Shown piece by piece: positions 8,247-16,324 of a stretch of 24,692 bases of DNA. Under the pieces are notes generated by a model. It had not been told where the DNA came from. It worked only from the letters and a program-made list of their open reading frames with translations, and ran no database searches. The translations under genes were made by a program, and so were the position numbers. This DNA comes from CAYNDL01 sp964396115. Lineage in GTDB: Bacteria > Patescibacteriota > Andersenbacteria > UBA10190 > CAIZMI01. Position 1 is the stretch's first letter, and every line of letters begins with the position of its first letter. The stretch is from NCBI GenBank assembly GCA_964396115.1, contig CAYNDL010000011.1:1-24692 (forward strand). Direction: 5' to 3'.

Positions 8247-9091
8247 AAAGCCAAAGAAAAAGAATCAATTAATAAGGCGACAGGCACAGTGGAGACCAAA
8301 CACGACCACGCGACCCATCCTTTGTGTTTTCTAGTATAAGTTAAAGCCGACCTTATGAAACGCCACTCTTTGCGAATAGGGACATATGCTTTTTTAAAGG
8401 AGACGCCACCGTGATGAACAACTTGTGCTTCGGGAGAAAAAAGCACCAGCCAACCCGCCTTAGCAGCCCTGCGACACCAATCAACCTCTTCAAACCAAAT
8501 CCAGTAGTCCTCGTCTAGCAAACCAATTTTTTCCATCGCTGTCTTTGGAATGACCATACATGCTCCCATAATCTGATCGACGAAAGATTCCTTGTCGTAT
8601 GAAAAATCTTTCATCAGATAATTCTCATAACTGCGCAGGTGGGGAAATAAGTGATGAATCTTCAAGAACATGATGGCAAGAAGCAAGGGTGAGGGGAACC
8701 TCCTGCAAGAAGGTTGGAGCGAGAGATCGGTGTTTAGGAGACGCGGACCCACGGCAGCTATATTCTCTTGCTTTCCGGCAATTTGAATAAGTTTGGTCAT
8801 GCTGCCGGGAAGTGGTTCGGTATCGGGATTCAGAAGAATCACATAGTCGCCCGTAGCCTGCCTGATGCCAATATTGTTCGCTTTTGCGAATCCTAAATTC
8901 TTTTTCATCAAGAAAGACTGGAACTTTTGCACACTTCCTTCAGCAATACCGATGCTCTGGTCAGATGAATTGTTGTCTATGACCAAGACTTCATAAGATT
9001 CATTGCAAGAAAATGACTGAGGCAAAGCATCCAGACAACGCCTCAACAGATTTCCCGTGTTCCAATTTACAATTACCACTGATGCATCCAT
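8213..9091 (-). CDS. Glycosyltransferase family 2 (rhamnosyltransferase-like)
   Basis: A 292-residue GT2. SVVIVNWNTGNLLRRCL begins the fold, DNNSSD is at 39-44, LNPDTE at 87-92, and QIMGACMVIPKTAMEKIG leads into FEEVDWCRRAAKAGW, the canonical C-terminal motif of WbbL/RfbF-type rhamnosyltransferases. The last about 30 residues contain a hydrophobic helix (around 260-285) before a basic tail, so the enzyme is probably membrane-attached. It starts 11 nt after the stop of the GT4 gene at 9103 and overlaps the ligase gene downstream. It probably acts on an undecaprenyl-linked acceptor at the inner membrane face. Confidence 0.93.
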   Translation of the reverse strand: MDASVVIVNWNTGNLLRRCLDALPQSFSCNESYEVLVIDNNSSDQSIGIAEGSVQKFQSFLMKKNLGFAKANNIGIRQATGDYVILLNPDTEPLPGSMTKLIQIAGKQENIAAVGPRLLNTDLSLQPSCRRFPSPLLLAIMFLKIHHLFPHLRSYENYLMKDFSYDKESFVDQIMGACMVIPKTAMEKIGLLDEDYWIWFEEVDWCRRAAKAGWLVLFSPEAQVVHHGGVSFKKAYVPIRKEWRFIRSALTYTRKHKGWVAWSCLVSTVPVALLIDSFSLALWLKKTRTAKA

Positions 9092-9102
9092 GGGACGAAA
9101 GT

Positions 9103-10251
9103 TTAATCCTTTGTTAACACTTTTTCAATAACAGAGGCTGTCTCCTCTGCACATTTGTCCCAGGAAAAGTCGGAGGCAACTTTCATGCCACTCCCCCTCA
9201 GCTTTTCCCTTAAAGAAGCGTTTGTAAGTAAATCTAGTATCCCGGCGGCAATGTCCTTAGTCTCGTTTGGATCGATCAACCTTGCGGCACCTTTTGCCAC
9301 TCCAGCCAGCGCAGATCCATTGGAGGTAACAACGGGCGTACCACTCGCCATCGCTTCAATTACTGGCAACCCGAAACCTTCAGCGAAACTCGGCAAAACA
9401 AAAACTTTTGCACACCAATAAAAATCAGTGAGGTCACGAGAAGAAACATTTCTAATGAGATGAATATGTTCGCTGAATGCCGATGATTTTATCCTATTGA
9501 TTATCTTTTCTTCTTTCCATGCATTACCGCTAACAATTACTAAATGCTCGGGTCGATTGTTTTTCTTCAGTGTTTCAAATGCTGAAATTAAACCGATAAT
9601 GTTTTTACGGGGTTGCAGAGCACCAACAAAGAAAATATAGCCGCCGGAAACGCCGTATTTTCTTTGTAAGTTCTCAGACGCCCCTTGTCGTTCTTCTTCA
9701 GAAACCGGTGGTCTAAACATTTTCCTATCATACCCATGGTGGACAACATCAATATCCGCAGCTTCCCTGCCGTAATGTTTTACGATGTCAGCTTTTGTGT
9801 TCGCTGAAACTGCAATAATTCTTGTTGCGTTCCGCGCAACAACTCTCGTAAACCACCTTAACAAAAAAAGGTTTCCTGCATCATACATCTGGGGGTAATC
9901 AAAAAAATCCAAGTCATGGACCGTAGCAACAACCTTAAGCTCGGCAGGCCGATATAACGGCACCGTTTGAATGGGCAAAAAAAGCAGATCAGGTTTAACA
10001 CGAAAAAGAGCCCGGGATAAAACGGTCTGCGTCCAAAAACGACGGCCTTTCGCAACATAAGTATTTGCTCCCCCAAAATCGCAATTATCTATTTTAAGCG
10101 GCGAAAATACAGTCACCATATGACCCCTTCTGATAAGCAGCCGAGCCAAGCGTGGCAAAAGTTCCCGCACGTACACTGTCGTACCGTCGATCTTATGCCC
10201 TATTAAATCAGAAGCATCAAGCGCTATATGCACTCTTTTAATATAGCCCAA
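9103..10251 (-). CDS. Glycosyltransferase family 4 (GT-B, mannosyltransferase-like)
   Basis: A 382-residue GT-B retaining enzyme. The N-terminal Rossmann half has DGTTVYVRELLPRLA, a common acceptor-side glycine-containing loop, and ATVHDLDF. The C-terminal half starts with FFVGALQPRKN (207-217), the usual GT4 donor-domain signature, and has the EX7E motif EGFGLPVIE at 291-299, which binds the nucleotide sugar and catalyses transfer. The start is a TTG (10249-10251) directly preceded by AGGTGAGG; no ATG is available nearby, and GTG at 10233 is the alternative. It stands 22 nt after the stop of the TuaH-like gene. Donor sugar not identifiable. Confidence 0.93.
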   Translation of the reverse strand: MGYIKRVHIALDASDLIGHKIDGTTVYVRELLPRLARLLIRRGHMVTVFSPLKIDNCDFGGANTYVAKGRRFWTQTVLSRALFRVKPDLLFLPIQTVPLYRPAELKVVATVHDLDFFDYPQMYDAGNLFLLRWFTRVVARNATRIIAVSANTKADIVKHYGREAADIDVVHHGYDRKMFRPPVSEEERQGASENLQRKYGVSGGYIFFVGALQPRKNIIGLISAFETLKKNNRPEHLVIVSGNAWKEEKIINRIKSSAFSEHIHLIRNVSSRDLTDFYWCAKVFVLPSFAEGFGLPVIEAMASGTPVVTSNGSALAGVAKGAARLIDPNETKDIAAGILDLLTNASLREKLRGSGMKVASDFSWDKCAEETASVIEKVLTKD

Positions 10252-10273
10252 GCCTCACCTTTATAAAAGCTGT

Positions 10274-11443
10274 TTAAAGCAGAAGCCCCTCGAGAATACG
10301 CACCCTTTGGGACCAGTCATGTTTTCTGGCCTCTTCAAGATAATTATTACCAAGTGCCTTTTTTTGACCAAGAAGAGCATCTTCTATCTCGGAAATAAAG
10401 TCTTCTTTGCTTGATGCTATTTGCACCATGCCATGAAACGAAGCCAGAGCAGGCAAATTTGTTGCCACCACCATTTTTCCGCTAGCTACAAATTCCCAAA
10501 ATTTGAGGGGGAACGATGAGTCGTTGTAGGTACTCTTTTTGTACGGAATAATCGCAACATCAAAACCATGGACATATGCAGGAACATCTTCATATTTTTT
10601 ATGGCCAAGAAAATGAATATTTTTATATTTCGTCAATCCTTTTATTCCTGAATCTTGATCGCTTAATCCGGCAAAATTAACAGGGCCAACCAAGACAAAG
10701 TTCCATTCGGGATGCTTCTGTGCCGCAACAGCCAAGATTTCTGAGTCTATTTTGTAGTCATCAAGTGCACCGACAGTCCCAACTCTTGGTCTAGGTATAC
10801 TTGCCAAGTCAGATGGTTCGCTACCATTAAATACTGCAAAACGTTCAATGTCAGTGGCATTAGAATTTAAAACAACATTGGCATTCACCGTTTTAAACCT
10901 CTCAAACAGTGGTTCAGTAGTTACGCTTATCGCGGCAGCTCGTTCCGCAATCTTTATTTCTTCCTCTTCCACGCGTTGCGAGTTGCGGTTTACTCCTGCT
11001 TGTACCTTATGATCATCAACACAGTCGTAAATAACCCTAGAACCGGGAAAATCATCAAGAAACTGCGCGGCTTCTGTATCGTAGATAAGAATAGCAGGGT
11101 CCTGGAATCCCCTTAGATATGCGTGCGTTTTTACGATGCACCTGTTTATAAAATGGTTTATATTGGAAATCCACTTTTTTTCACGTGAACCAGGAAGCAG
11201 GTTGACTTGAGATACCACGAATAAATTATTCTGTGGTTTCCAGGGTAAGAATATACGCGAAAACCATGAGAATCTGCCCCTTGTGCCAATAAACTTTCCC
11301 AACATCATTCGCGGTAAAAATAACCTCGGCTCTACATAAATTACGCGCCAGCCTAGCGCGGCGAGTCGTGTTGAAACATGCTGACGGTTTGTCCACAACG
11401 GACTGTCATACAAAGCGCCGGCAAAAACAATTACATCTTTCAT
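10274..11443 (-). CDS. Glycosyltransferase family 4-like protein, TuaH type
   Basis: A 389-residue GT-B protein. The beginning, with LWTNRQHVSTRLAALGWRV followed by IYVEP, is the hallmark of TuaH-like (teichuronic-acid) transferases, which carry an N-rich Q-H phrase instead of the usual glycine loop. YDCVDDH is another subfamily phrase. The donor domain has VGTVGALDDYKID, FVLVGP and the end motif NDSSFPLKFWEFVASGKMVVAT, where a glutamate (in FWEF) takes the place of the second EX7E glutamate. The ATG overlaps the flippase stop by ATGA (11440-11443). It probably adds a sugar during repeat-unit or wall-polymer assembly in the cytoplasm. The TuaH resemblance is by motif only. Confidence 0.87.
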   Translation of the reverse strand: MKDVIVFAGALYDSPLWTNRQHVSTRLAALGWRVIYVEPRLFLPRMMLGKFIGTRGRFSWFSRIFLPWKPQNNLFVVSQVNLLPGSREKKWISNINHFINRCIVKTHAYLRGFQDPAILIYDTEAAQFLDDFPGSRVIYDCVDDHKVQAGVNRNSQRVEEEEIKIAERAAAISVTTEPLFERFKTVNANVVLNSNATDIERFAVFNGSEPSDLASIPRPRVGTVGALDDYKIDSEILAVAAQKHPEWNFVLVGPVNFAGLSDQDSGIKGLTKYKNIHFLGHKKYEDVPAYVHGFDVAIIPYKKSTYNDSSFPLKFWEFVASGKMVVATNLPALASFHGMVQIASSKEDFISEIEDALLGQKKALGNNYLEEARKHDWSQRVRILEGLLL

Positions 11444-12864
11444 CCCTGAATAGGTCGTTTATTCTTTCTCAATGTTGGCAGCAAAACCTTCGCAAAAATA
11501 ACCATAGATGTCAAAACAAATACTACCACGCGAACAATTAGCCCGGGGTAAATCAAGGCAGTTACAAGTGAAGCAAAAGAACACAAAAGAACAACCAGGA
11601 GGTCGCGGCTCAAGAAGCCAATGTCAGCAAACTTTCGTGCAGTAACCTCTCCCACAGCAAGAGCAATGATGCCGCCAGCTAGAATACCCCATCCAGTAGC
11701 TTCTAAGGGGCTTATTTTTACAAAAATGATAGCGAAAAATGAAGCCGACACGAGAGAGGCAAAACAAAGGGCACGCAACTGGGATTTTTTTGCCGGCACA
11801 AAAACCGTGTTACTACCAATTTCAAGAAACGAGAAGCTTGCATAAGCCCAGACTACCAAAACAGCAACCTGCAATGCCGGTAAATATTGTTCCCCTGCGA
11901 AGATGCGCAATATATAGTCGGCGAAAAGGGCCATAAAACTTGCACCAAGAGACAAGACGGCACCAACTTCATTCAAGGTCTTTCTTGCCATAGTGCGAAA
12001 TTCGACAAGACTTCTCCCGAACGCGTGGCTCAGGAAAGACAAATTCACTTCACTTATGGCTGCCGCCAAAACAGTAAGTTTAGTCGCAAAACTTAATGCA
12101 ACATTGTATAACCCAACGATTTCAGGGGTGGCTAGTTTTCCCAGAAGCAGCATTGGTGCTTGTTGCCAAGCGACGGAAAAAATTCGGGCAAGATACGTCC
12201 AAAAACCAGTATGAAAAATATCCTTCCAGACAAAACGAAACTCCGACCGGGTAGGATAAGACAGACTCCCTAATGTGCTCCTCAAGAAGAAAGCTAGGAG
12301 CAAAATGAAAATACTTGTTGTAGTGACCATAGCGGCAAAGAAGCCGTTCACTCCAAAACGCAAACACATTAAAGCAAAAACAAATACATTTATGACTGAC
12401 GTTAGTATCTGGAACAAATAAAGCAGCTTGAAAGCTCGCAAGCCGGTATATATTCCACCAAGCACACCCTGAATTCCCTGTAACACCAAAACAAAACTCA
12501 TTATATATATGTAGTTCGTAAGCTCAGGAATCTTGTAAAAATTATTGCTAATCAGAGGAGCAAAAAATATTAGAGCCAATGAAATGGGCAAAGTAAAAAT
12601 CATTCTGAACCATAATGACACCCAAAAAATGTGGGCTCTTCTCCGCTTGTCGTCCGTTATGGCGATCTCCCTGATTGTGGCATCGACGACGCCGACATTT
12701 TGACTTACGCCCACAAGACTAGCTAATGCAGTGACTATTCCGATGAGCCCGTATTGGGTGGGAGATAATATTCTCAAAATTATCACTGTTTGAGCAACAC
12801 CAAGCACAAGAGTTACAGCCTTCGTTGCTATGCCGAACGATTGGATTTTTCTTATGGAACTCAT
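11440..12864 (-). CDS. Polysaccharide flippase, Wzx / MOP superfamily
   Basis: A 474-residue membrane protein with 12-14 predicted helices. The N-terminus IATKAVTLVLGVAQTVIILR then ILSPTQYGLIGIVTAL is the typical polysaccharide-synthase/Wzx start (first two helices, with the conserved P-x-x-Y/F-G turn). Paired helices continue with basic cytoplasmic loops, as in MOP exporters. It should flip undecaprenyl-diphosphate-linked oligosaccharides across the cytoplasmic membrane. The ATG overlaps the stop of the GT4 gene upstream by 4 nt, and its own stop overlaps the next gene by 4 nt. With the ligase/polymerase at 6798 it completes a Wzx/Wzy-style export pathway. Confidence 0.93.
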   Translation of the reverse strand: MSSIRKIQSFGIATKAVTLVLGVAQTVIILRILSPTQYGLIGIVTALASLVGVSQNVGVVDATIREIAITDDKRRRAHIFWVSLWFRMIFTLPISLALIFFAPLISNNFYKIPELTNYIYIMSFVLVLQGIQGVLGGIYTGLRAFKLLYLFQILTSVINVFVFALMCLRFGVNGFFAAMVTTTSIFILLLAFFLRSTLGSLSYPTRSEFRFVWKDIFHTGFWTYLARIFSVAWQQAPMLLLGKLATPEIVGLYNVALSFATKLTVLAAAISEVNLSFLSHAFGRSLVEFRTMARKTLNEVGAVLSLGASFMALFADYILRIFAGEQYLPALQVAVLVVWAYASFSFLEIGSNTVFVPAKKSQLRALCFASLVSASFFAIIFVKISPLEATGWGILAGGIIALAVGEVTARKFADIGFLSRDLLVVLLCSFASLVTALIYPGLIVRVVVFVLTSMVIFAKVLLPTLRKNKRPIQG

Positions 12865-14003
12865 TTATTTTCTTTTTCCAAAACAACTGATTCAACAACT
12901 CCCCTGAAAAGCTGGGCTCTTTTCGACCAAACAAATTCTCTAATCGCGCGCTCATGAGCTTTTTGGGCCAATTGGTTGCGTAATTCAGGGTCAAGCAGCA
13001 AAGTCGATATTTTACTGGCAGTATCTTCAGTGTCGCCCTCTTTTGCCAGCAATCCTGTTTCCTTATCCAATACCGCCTCCGGGACTCCCCCTGAATTGCT
13101 GCCTACCGAACAAAGACCGGCCGCCGCAGCTTCTAGATAAACTATTCCGAAACCCTCCATATTCCCTTGCTGATTTTTGGGCACCATTACAAAGAGGTCT
13201 GCGCTATGCAATAGTTCCCGCATTTTCTCTCGTGAAACTTTTCCCACAAACCGAACAATATTTTCTACTCCGACTTCCCGAGCAATTCTCTTTAAATTTT
13301 CCAACTCCGGCCCGTCACCAGCAATCACGTATGAAAGGTCTGGCACATTCTTTAACACCTGAGGAAGAGATCTTATGACAATATCTATGCCTTTCCTTGA
13401 AACCAAACGACACACAGTAATTATCGTCTTGCCATTGGACTTTTTAACCGCTACCGATCCTTCAGCAAAAAAATCGTCGACGCCTGGATACATTTTCACA
13501 AATTTTTTTTCAGGAATACCAACCCCCAAGAGAAGTTCCTTAATTTTTTGGTTAACAACCAATATTCGTTCCGCATTGTTTAAAACCGCAAGTAAATCCC
13601 TCTTCGTTTTCCAATTATTAAGCCATGTATTTATTTCCATCGCGTGCGTAATCACGACGTAGGGTATCCCAAATTTTCGTTTAGCTTTGAGTGCCGCTCG
13701 CCCCTCGAACAATGCCTTGCCGCACACTAACACTTCCGGCTGGAAACTTTTGATTGCTTTTGTTAACGCAATATAGGCAGGCCTCCAACGCGGAAAGGTT
13801 AACCCGCGTGTTTTTGTTCGCACTATTTTATATTTCTGCTCACGATCCCATTCCCCATCTTCTTTTTGCTGTTTAGCTACAACAAACGAAAAATTCGAAG
13901 GGAGTTTCTCCCAGAGTTGTGAAAGATAGCTTTGTATCCCCCCGATTTCCGGCGGGTATTCCTCTGTAAATAAGAGGACACGGCGGTTCTGCAGTCGCAA
14001 CAT
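12861..14003 (-). CDS. Glycosyltransferase family 4 (PimB-like)
   Basis: A 380-residue GT-B enzyme. LLFTEEYPPEIGGIQSYLSQL (residues about 10-30; glycine pair at 21-22) is the acceptor-domain start of PimB/PimC-like transferases. CRLVSRKG at 198-205, AGDGPELENL and the EX7E motif EGFGIVYLE (283-291) define the donor domain. It retains all expected catalytic elements. The start ATG at 14001-14003 has SD AAGGAA 6-7 nt upstream. It is separated from the spoIID-like gene by 64 bp that contain an inverted repeat (separate entry), and its stop overlaps the flippase start by 4 nt. Probably phosphatidyl-inositol-type or undecaprenyl-linked mannosyl transfer; the substrate is a guess. Confidence 0.93.
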   Translation of the reverse strand: MLRLQNRRVLLFTEEYPPEIGGIQSYLSQLWEKLPSNFSFVVAKQQKEDGEWDREQKYKIVRTKTRGLTFPRWRPAYIALTKAIKSFQPEVLVCGKALFEGRAALKAKRKFGIPYVVITHAMEINTWLNNWKTKRDLLAVLNNAERILVVNQKIKELLLGVGIPEKKFVKMYPGVDDFFAEGSVAVKKSNGKTIITVCRLVSRKGIDIVIRSLPQVLKNVPDLSYVIAGDGPELENLKRIAREVGVENIVRFVGKVSREKMRELLHSADLFVMVPKNQQGNMEGFGIVYLEAAAAGLCSVGSNSGGVPEAVLDKETGLLAKEGDTEDTASKISTLLLDPELRNQLAQKAHERAIREFVWSKRAQLFRGVVESVVLEKENK

Positions 14004-14017
14004 TTTATTTCCTTATA

Positions 14018-14064
14018 ATAAGAACATATTTGGCAGGAAAAACCAAGATGTTCCTTATTTTTTT
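14018..14064 (+). terminator. Terminator-like inverted repeat in the spoIID-GT4 spacer
   Basis: Read on the plus strand, ATAAGAACAT (14018-14027) and ATGTTCCTTAT (14048-14058) form a stem with one bulged base, with an inner TTGG/CCAA helix, and are followed by seven T (14058-14064). This is a Rho-independent terminator shape, but it faces against the genes on both sides, which are minus strand. On the minus strand there is a T-poor flank (TTATTATAAGG), so it would at best pause or process the spoIID transcript. It may block antisense transcription or shape the leader of the GT4 message. Confidence 0.4.
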
Positions 14065-14067
14065 CTA

Positions 14068-15459
14068 TTAATATCCTCGTTCCAACTTAATATTGGTGTA
14101 GTAATAATTCAGAATTTTTTTATAGTCCCAATTTTCTTTCCTGGCATAATTTACGGCGCCATCTCCACTCAAACCAACGCCATGCCCTCGGAGTGTTTTC
14201 CCGCCATATGGATCAGGCTTGCCTTGTAGGTATGGGAATTTTGAAGAGTTCCAAACCTCTTTGGCACTACGCGTACGCCCATCGCTCCCCGAAAAATATA
14301 ACGATGCAATTAGCTTTCCGGAATAAGTAAGCACCTGGCCAACAGTATTGCGGACAGAATTCGCAAACTCGGGAACAATTTTTTCATAATTGTAACCCCT
14401 GTACCATTGGTCGTTCGGAGTATTGGTGATATCAAAGCCATTTTGGGGCTGCCTTCCGCCAAGTACGTGATGATTGAGAACATACGTCCTCGCCGCAACG
14501 GCTAAGGCTTTTTGAAACTCTGTCGGAGCGTTATCTGACGTTTCCCCAAGCCCACGTACATAATCTTCCGCGTGCAATTCATTTATTGCCCAGATTCCCC
14601 TGCCAGCACTGTCCTTGTTGACTATTATGTTTCCTCTGAACTTATTGTAGTTGGTACCAGAAGCACCTTTGTCTGAATAATTCACAATCTCCATGATTGC
14701 TCCGCTCCCCGGTACAAATTTAACCGGACCCTCTAAGGTCTTCTTAAAGTTATTCGGTCCGGTCACGACATATTTATCGCCGCTCAATGAGACCTTAACC
14801 ACTTCCCCATCATTGAACGTCTTTTTTACATCTGGATGCTGCAAAGTAAATTTCCCTGATGAAGAAATTTGTATTGCCTGCTTTGTTACCCATATCCCTA
14901 TCTTAACAACAGGACCACTTTTGTTTGATCCCAGTGCCAACCCCGAATTGAGTTTAAGGGAACCCGAAGTACTTTTTGGCGCACAAAATTGTGCTTTTCC
15001 GCCGGTCCCCATCGTAACCTTTTGTGATTTATGGAACTTCATTGAAACGAGCATGTCGCTGTATTTCTTAAAGTTCCCGCACGTTGCCCTGTCACTCCAC
15101 CAGACTTTCTCCGTCTTATTAGGTAAACGCCCGAAGACTTGCTTAAAAGCAATTGGCACATCCTTTGCAATAGCATTTCCCGACGAAGTAGCCGTCGTAC
15201 CAGTAGTTTGTTTTTTTGCTTTTGCCGATGCCATTGCACCTCTCAATGCTTCAATTGTCTTTTTGTCATCGCGTCGAGATTTCCAATAGTCGAGTTCTTG
15301 TGTGGTTGGTTTTTTGCCAAATACTTTCTCAAACTCACTTGCGACTTGTTGAACGGTAATTACTGAAGCCGCAAGAGACACAGCTGGCATACAGAAAAAC
15401 GCCGCTATTGCAGACACCAAAAGAAGACAAACAATTATATTCCCCTGCGAAAATTTCAT
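14068..15459 (-). CDS. SpoIID/LytB-domain secreted protein with two N-terminal tandem repeats
   Basis: A 463-residue exported protein. Residues 1-31 form a signal peptide (basic start, hydrophobic core, AVSLAAS cleavage region). Residues about 41-78 (FEKVFGKKPTTQELDYWK) and 103-140 (FKQVFGRLPNKTEKVWW) are two copies of a short helical repeat resembling DUF4214-type segments. A beta-rich middle with repeated GK/GS-containing strands follows. The SpoIID domain is at about 292-455: INELHAEDYVRGLGE with Glu306 at the expected catalytic place, FQKALAVAARTYVL, YFSGSDGRT, and the closing GHGVGLSGDGA (425-435). SpoIID is a lytic transglycosylase acting on denuded glycans in sporulating Firmicutes; in non-sporulators such proteins are thought to remodel peptidoglycan. 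Promoter lies 10 nt before the ATG; no SD. Confidence 0.9.
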   Translation of the reverse strand: MKFSQGNIIVCLLLVSAIAAFFCMPAVSLAASVITVQQVASEFEKVFGKKPTTQELDYWKSRRDDKKTIEALRGAMASAKAKKQTTGTTATSSGNAIAKDVPIAFKQVFGRLPNKTEKVWWSDRATCGNFKKYSDMLVSMKFHKSQKVTMGTGGKAQFCAPKSTSGSLKLNSGLALGSNKSGPVVKIGIWVTKQAIQISSSGKFTLQHPDVKKTFNDGEVVKVSLSGDKYVVTGPNNFKKTLEGPVKFVPGSGAIMEIVNYSDKGASGTNYNKFRGNIIVNKDSAGRGIWAINELHAEDYVRGLGETSDNAPTEFQKALAVAARTYVLNHHVLGGRQPQNGFDITNTPNDQWYRGYNYEKIVPEFANSVRNTVGQVLTYSGKLIASLYFSGSDGRTRSAKEVWNSSKFPYLQGKPDPYGGKTLRGHGVGLSGDGAVNYARKENWDYKKILNYYYTNIKLERGY

Positions 15460-15468
15460 TCAACAAGA

Positions 15469-15496
15469 ATTATAGCATCAACAACAAATGAGACAA
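15469..15496 (-). promoter_or_regulatory. Promoter for the spoIID-like gene, short leader
   Basis: On the minus strand TTGTCT (15491-15496) and TATAAT (15469-15474) are 16 bp apart, and TG one base before the -10 box makes it an extended -10 (TGCTATAAT). The -10 box ends 9 nt before the ATG (15457-15459), so the transcript should start about 2-4 nt before it, which leaves no space for an SD. It probably drives the long minus-strand gene train. Sigma-70 type by consensus. Confidence 0.65.
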
Positions 15497-15519
15497 AGGC
15501 AAGAAACAACGTGTAGAAT
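15490..15519 (+). promoter_or_regulatory. Candidate promoter for the PrsW-like gene
   Basis: TAGAAT (15514-15519, five of six matches) is 6 nt before the ATG at 15526-15528. GAGACA (15490-15495, four of six) is the -35 candidate at 18 bp. Transcription would start at or next to the A of the start codon, giving a leaderless message; no SD precedes the gene. The element overlaps the -35 region of the divergent spoIID promoter, so the two probably compete for polymerase. Confidence 0.4.
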
Positions 15520-15525
15520 AAAAAC

Positions 15526-16287
15526 ATGTTCGTCACCTCATTCCTCATAGCCGTTATCCCCGTTTTTTTGTGGCTTCTAATAATCGGTTGGTGGGACAGA
15601 AAAGAACCAGAACCCATAAAAACCATTTCTAAGCTTTTTCTCTCGGGACTAATAATTGCATTAGTGATTTTTATGCTCGGGACAGCCGTGGAAGTAGTCG
15701 CCGTAACACTGGGTTTTCCCCCGTTCGGTTCACTCAGTTCGAGTGACAGCTTATTGTTTCTTGTTATTGTTTCTGTCCTAATAGCCCTTATCCACGAAAT
15801 CACAAAGCTGTGGTTCGCTCAAAAACTTATTTTGCCCAATAGAAATTTTTCCCAAGCAGTTGATGGAATTGTTTACGTTTCGACTATCGCACTTGGTGCT
15901 GTCTTTGCAGAAAACATATTTTCACTCTATCGGTTCACCGCCCAACCATCATTAAATATCCAACAATTTGTCTTTAATAGTGTTTTTATTTCTCTAATGC
16001 TTGCAACAAGCTCAGGGCTGGTTGGTTTAGCTCTTGGCAAAACAAAAATGGTTGGCGTAAAAGATGATGCCCAGGTCTCTTTTTTGAAGCTGTTGAGCTC
16101 ACCCTCTGTTTATTTAGGTTTAATAAGTGCCATCATCTTCCATACCGTCTTTCGCATCTTTCTTTATATTCAAGAAGAAAGGTTGGCGGGGACAATAGTT
16201 ATTGTCGCGGCGCTCTACCTATTCTCCCAGTTTGCTTCCCAGAAATTGACTGAAAAATTCAATAATACGAAGGAAATCTTATCTTGA
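15526..16287 (+). CDS. PrsW-family intramembrane protease-like protein
   Basis: A 253-residue polytopic membrane protein with seven or eight helices. The first helix (4-22) is followed by WDRKEPEP (23-30), the usual PrsW entry motif. Helix 4 ends with HEITK (90-94), corresponding to the E-E-x-x-K metal/catalytic motif, although the first of the two glutamates is His90 here. DGIVYVSTIALGAVFAEN (113-130) carries the second glutamate motif (Glu129), and HTVFRIF (206-212) the late histidine. The histidine often seen one helix earlier appears replaced by Leu159 (M-L-A-T-S-S-G). PrsW cleaves membrane anti-sigma factors in Bacillus; related CAAX/PrsW proteins have other roles. Next gene begins 37 bp downstream. 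Family good, activity uncertain. Confidence 0.82.
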   Translation: MFVTSFLIAVIPVFLWLLIIGWWDRKEPEPIKTISKLFLSGLIIALVIFMLGTAVEVVAVTLGFPPFGSLSSSDSLLFLVIVSVLIALIHEITKLWFAQKLILPNRNFSQAVDGIVYVSTIALGAVFAENIFSLYRFTAQPSLNIQQFVFNSVFISLMLATSSGLVGLALGKTKMVGVKDDAQVSFLKLLSSPSVYLGLISAIIFHTVFRIFLYIQEERLAGTIVIVAALYLFSQFASQKLTEKFNNTKEILS

Positions 16288-16312
16288 CATATTATTAATA
16301 TTTTATTATAGT
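16284..16312 (+). promoter_or_regulatory. Near-consensus sigma-70 promoter before the DPM-like GT2
   Basis: TTGACA (16284-16289, perfect, overlapping the TGA stop of the PrsW gene) and TATAGT (16307-16312, five of six) are exactly 17 bp apart. The spacer is AT-rich. The -10 box ends 12 nt before the ATG at 16325, so the leader would be about 6 nt with no SD. This gives the DPM-like gene and the following GT4 their own promoter. Confidence 0.78.
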
Positions 16313-16324
16313 TTTACCTTAATT

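Noticed and set aside
15456..15803. Minus-strand frame of 115 codons opposite the PrsW gene
   Set aside because: Antisense to a clear membrane-protein frame and overlapping the spoIID promoter and start.
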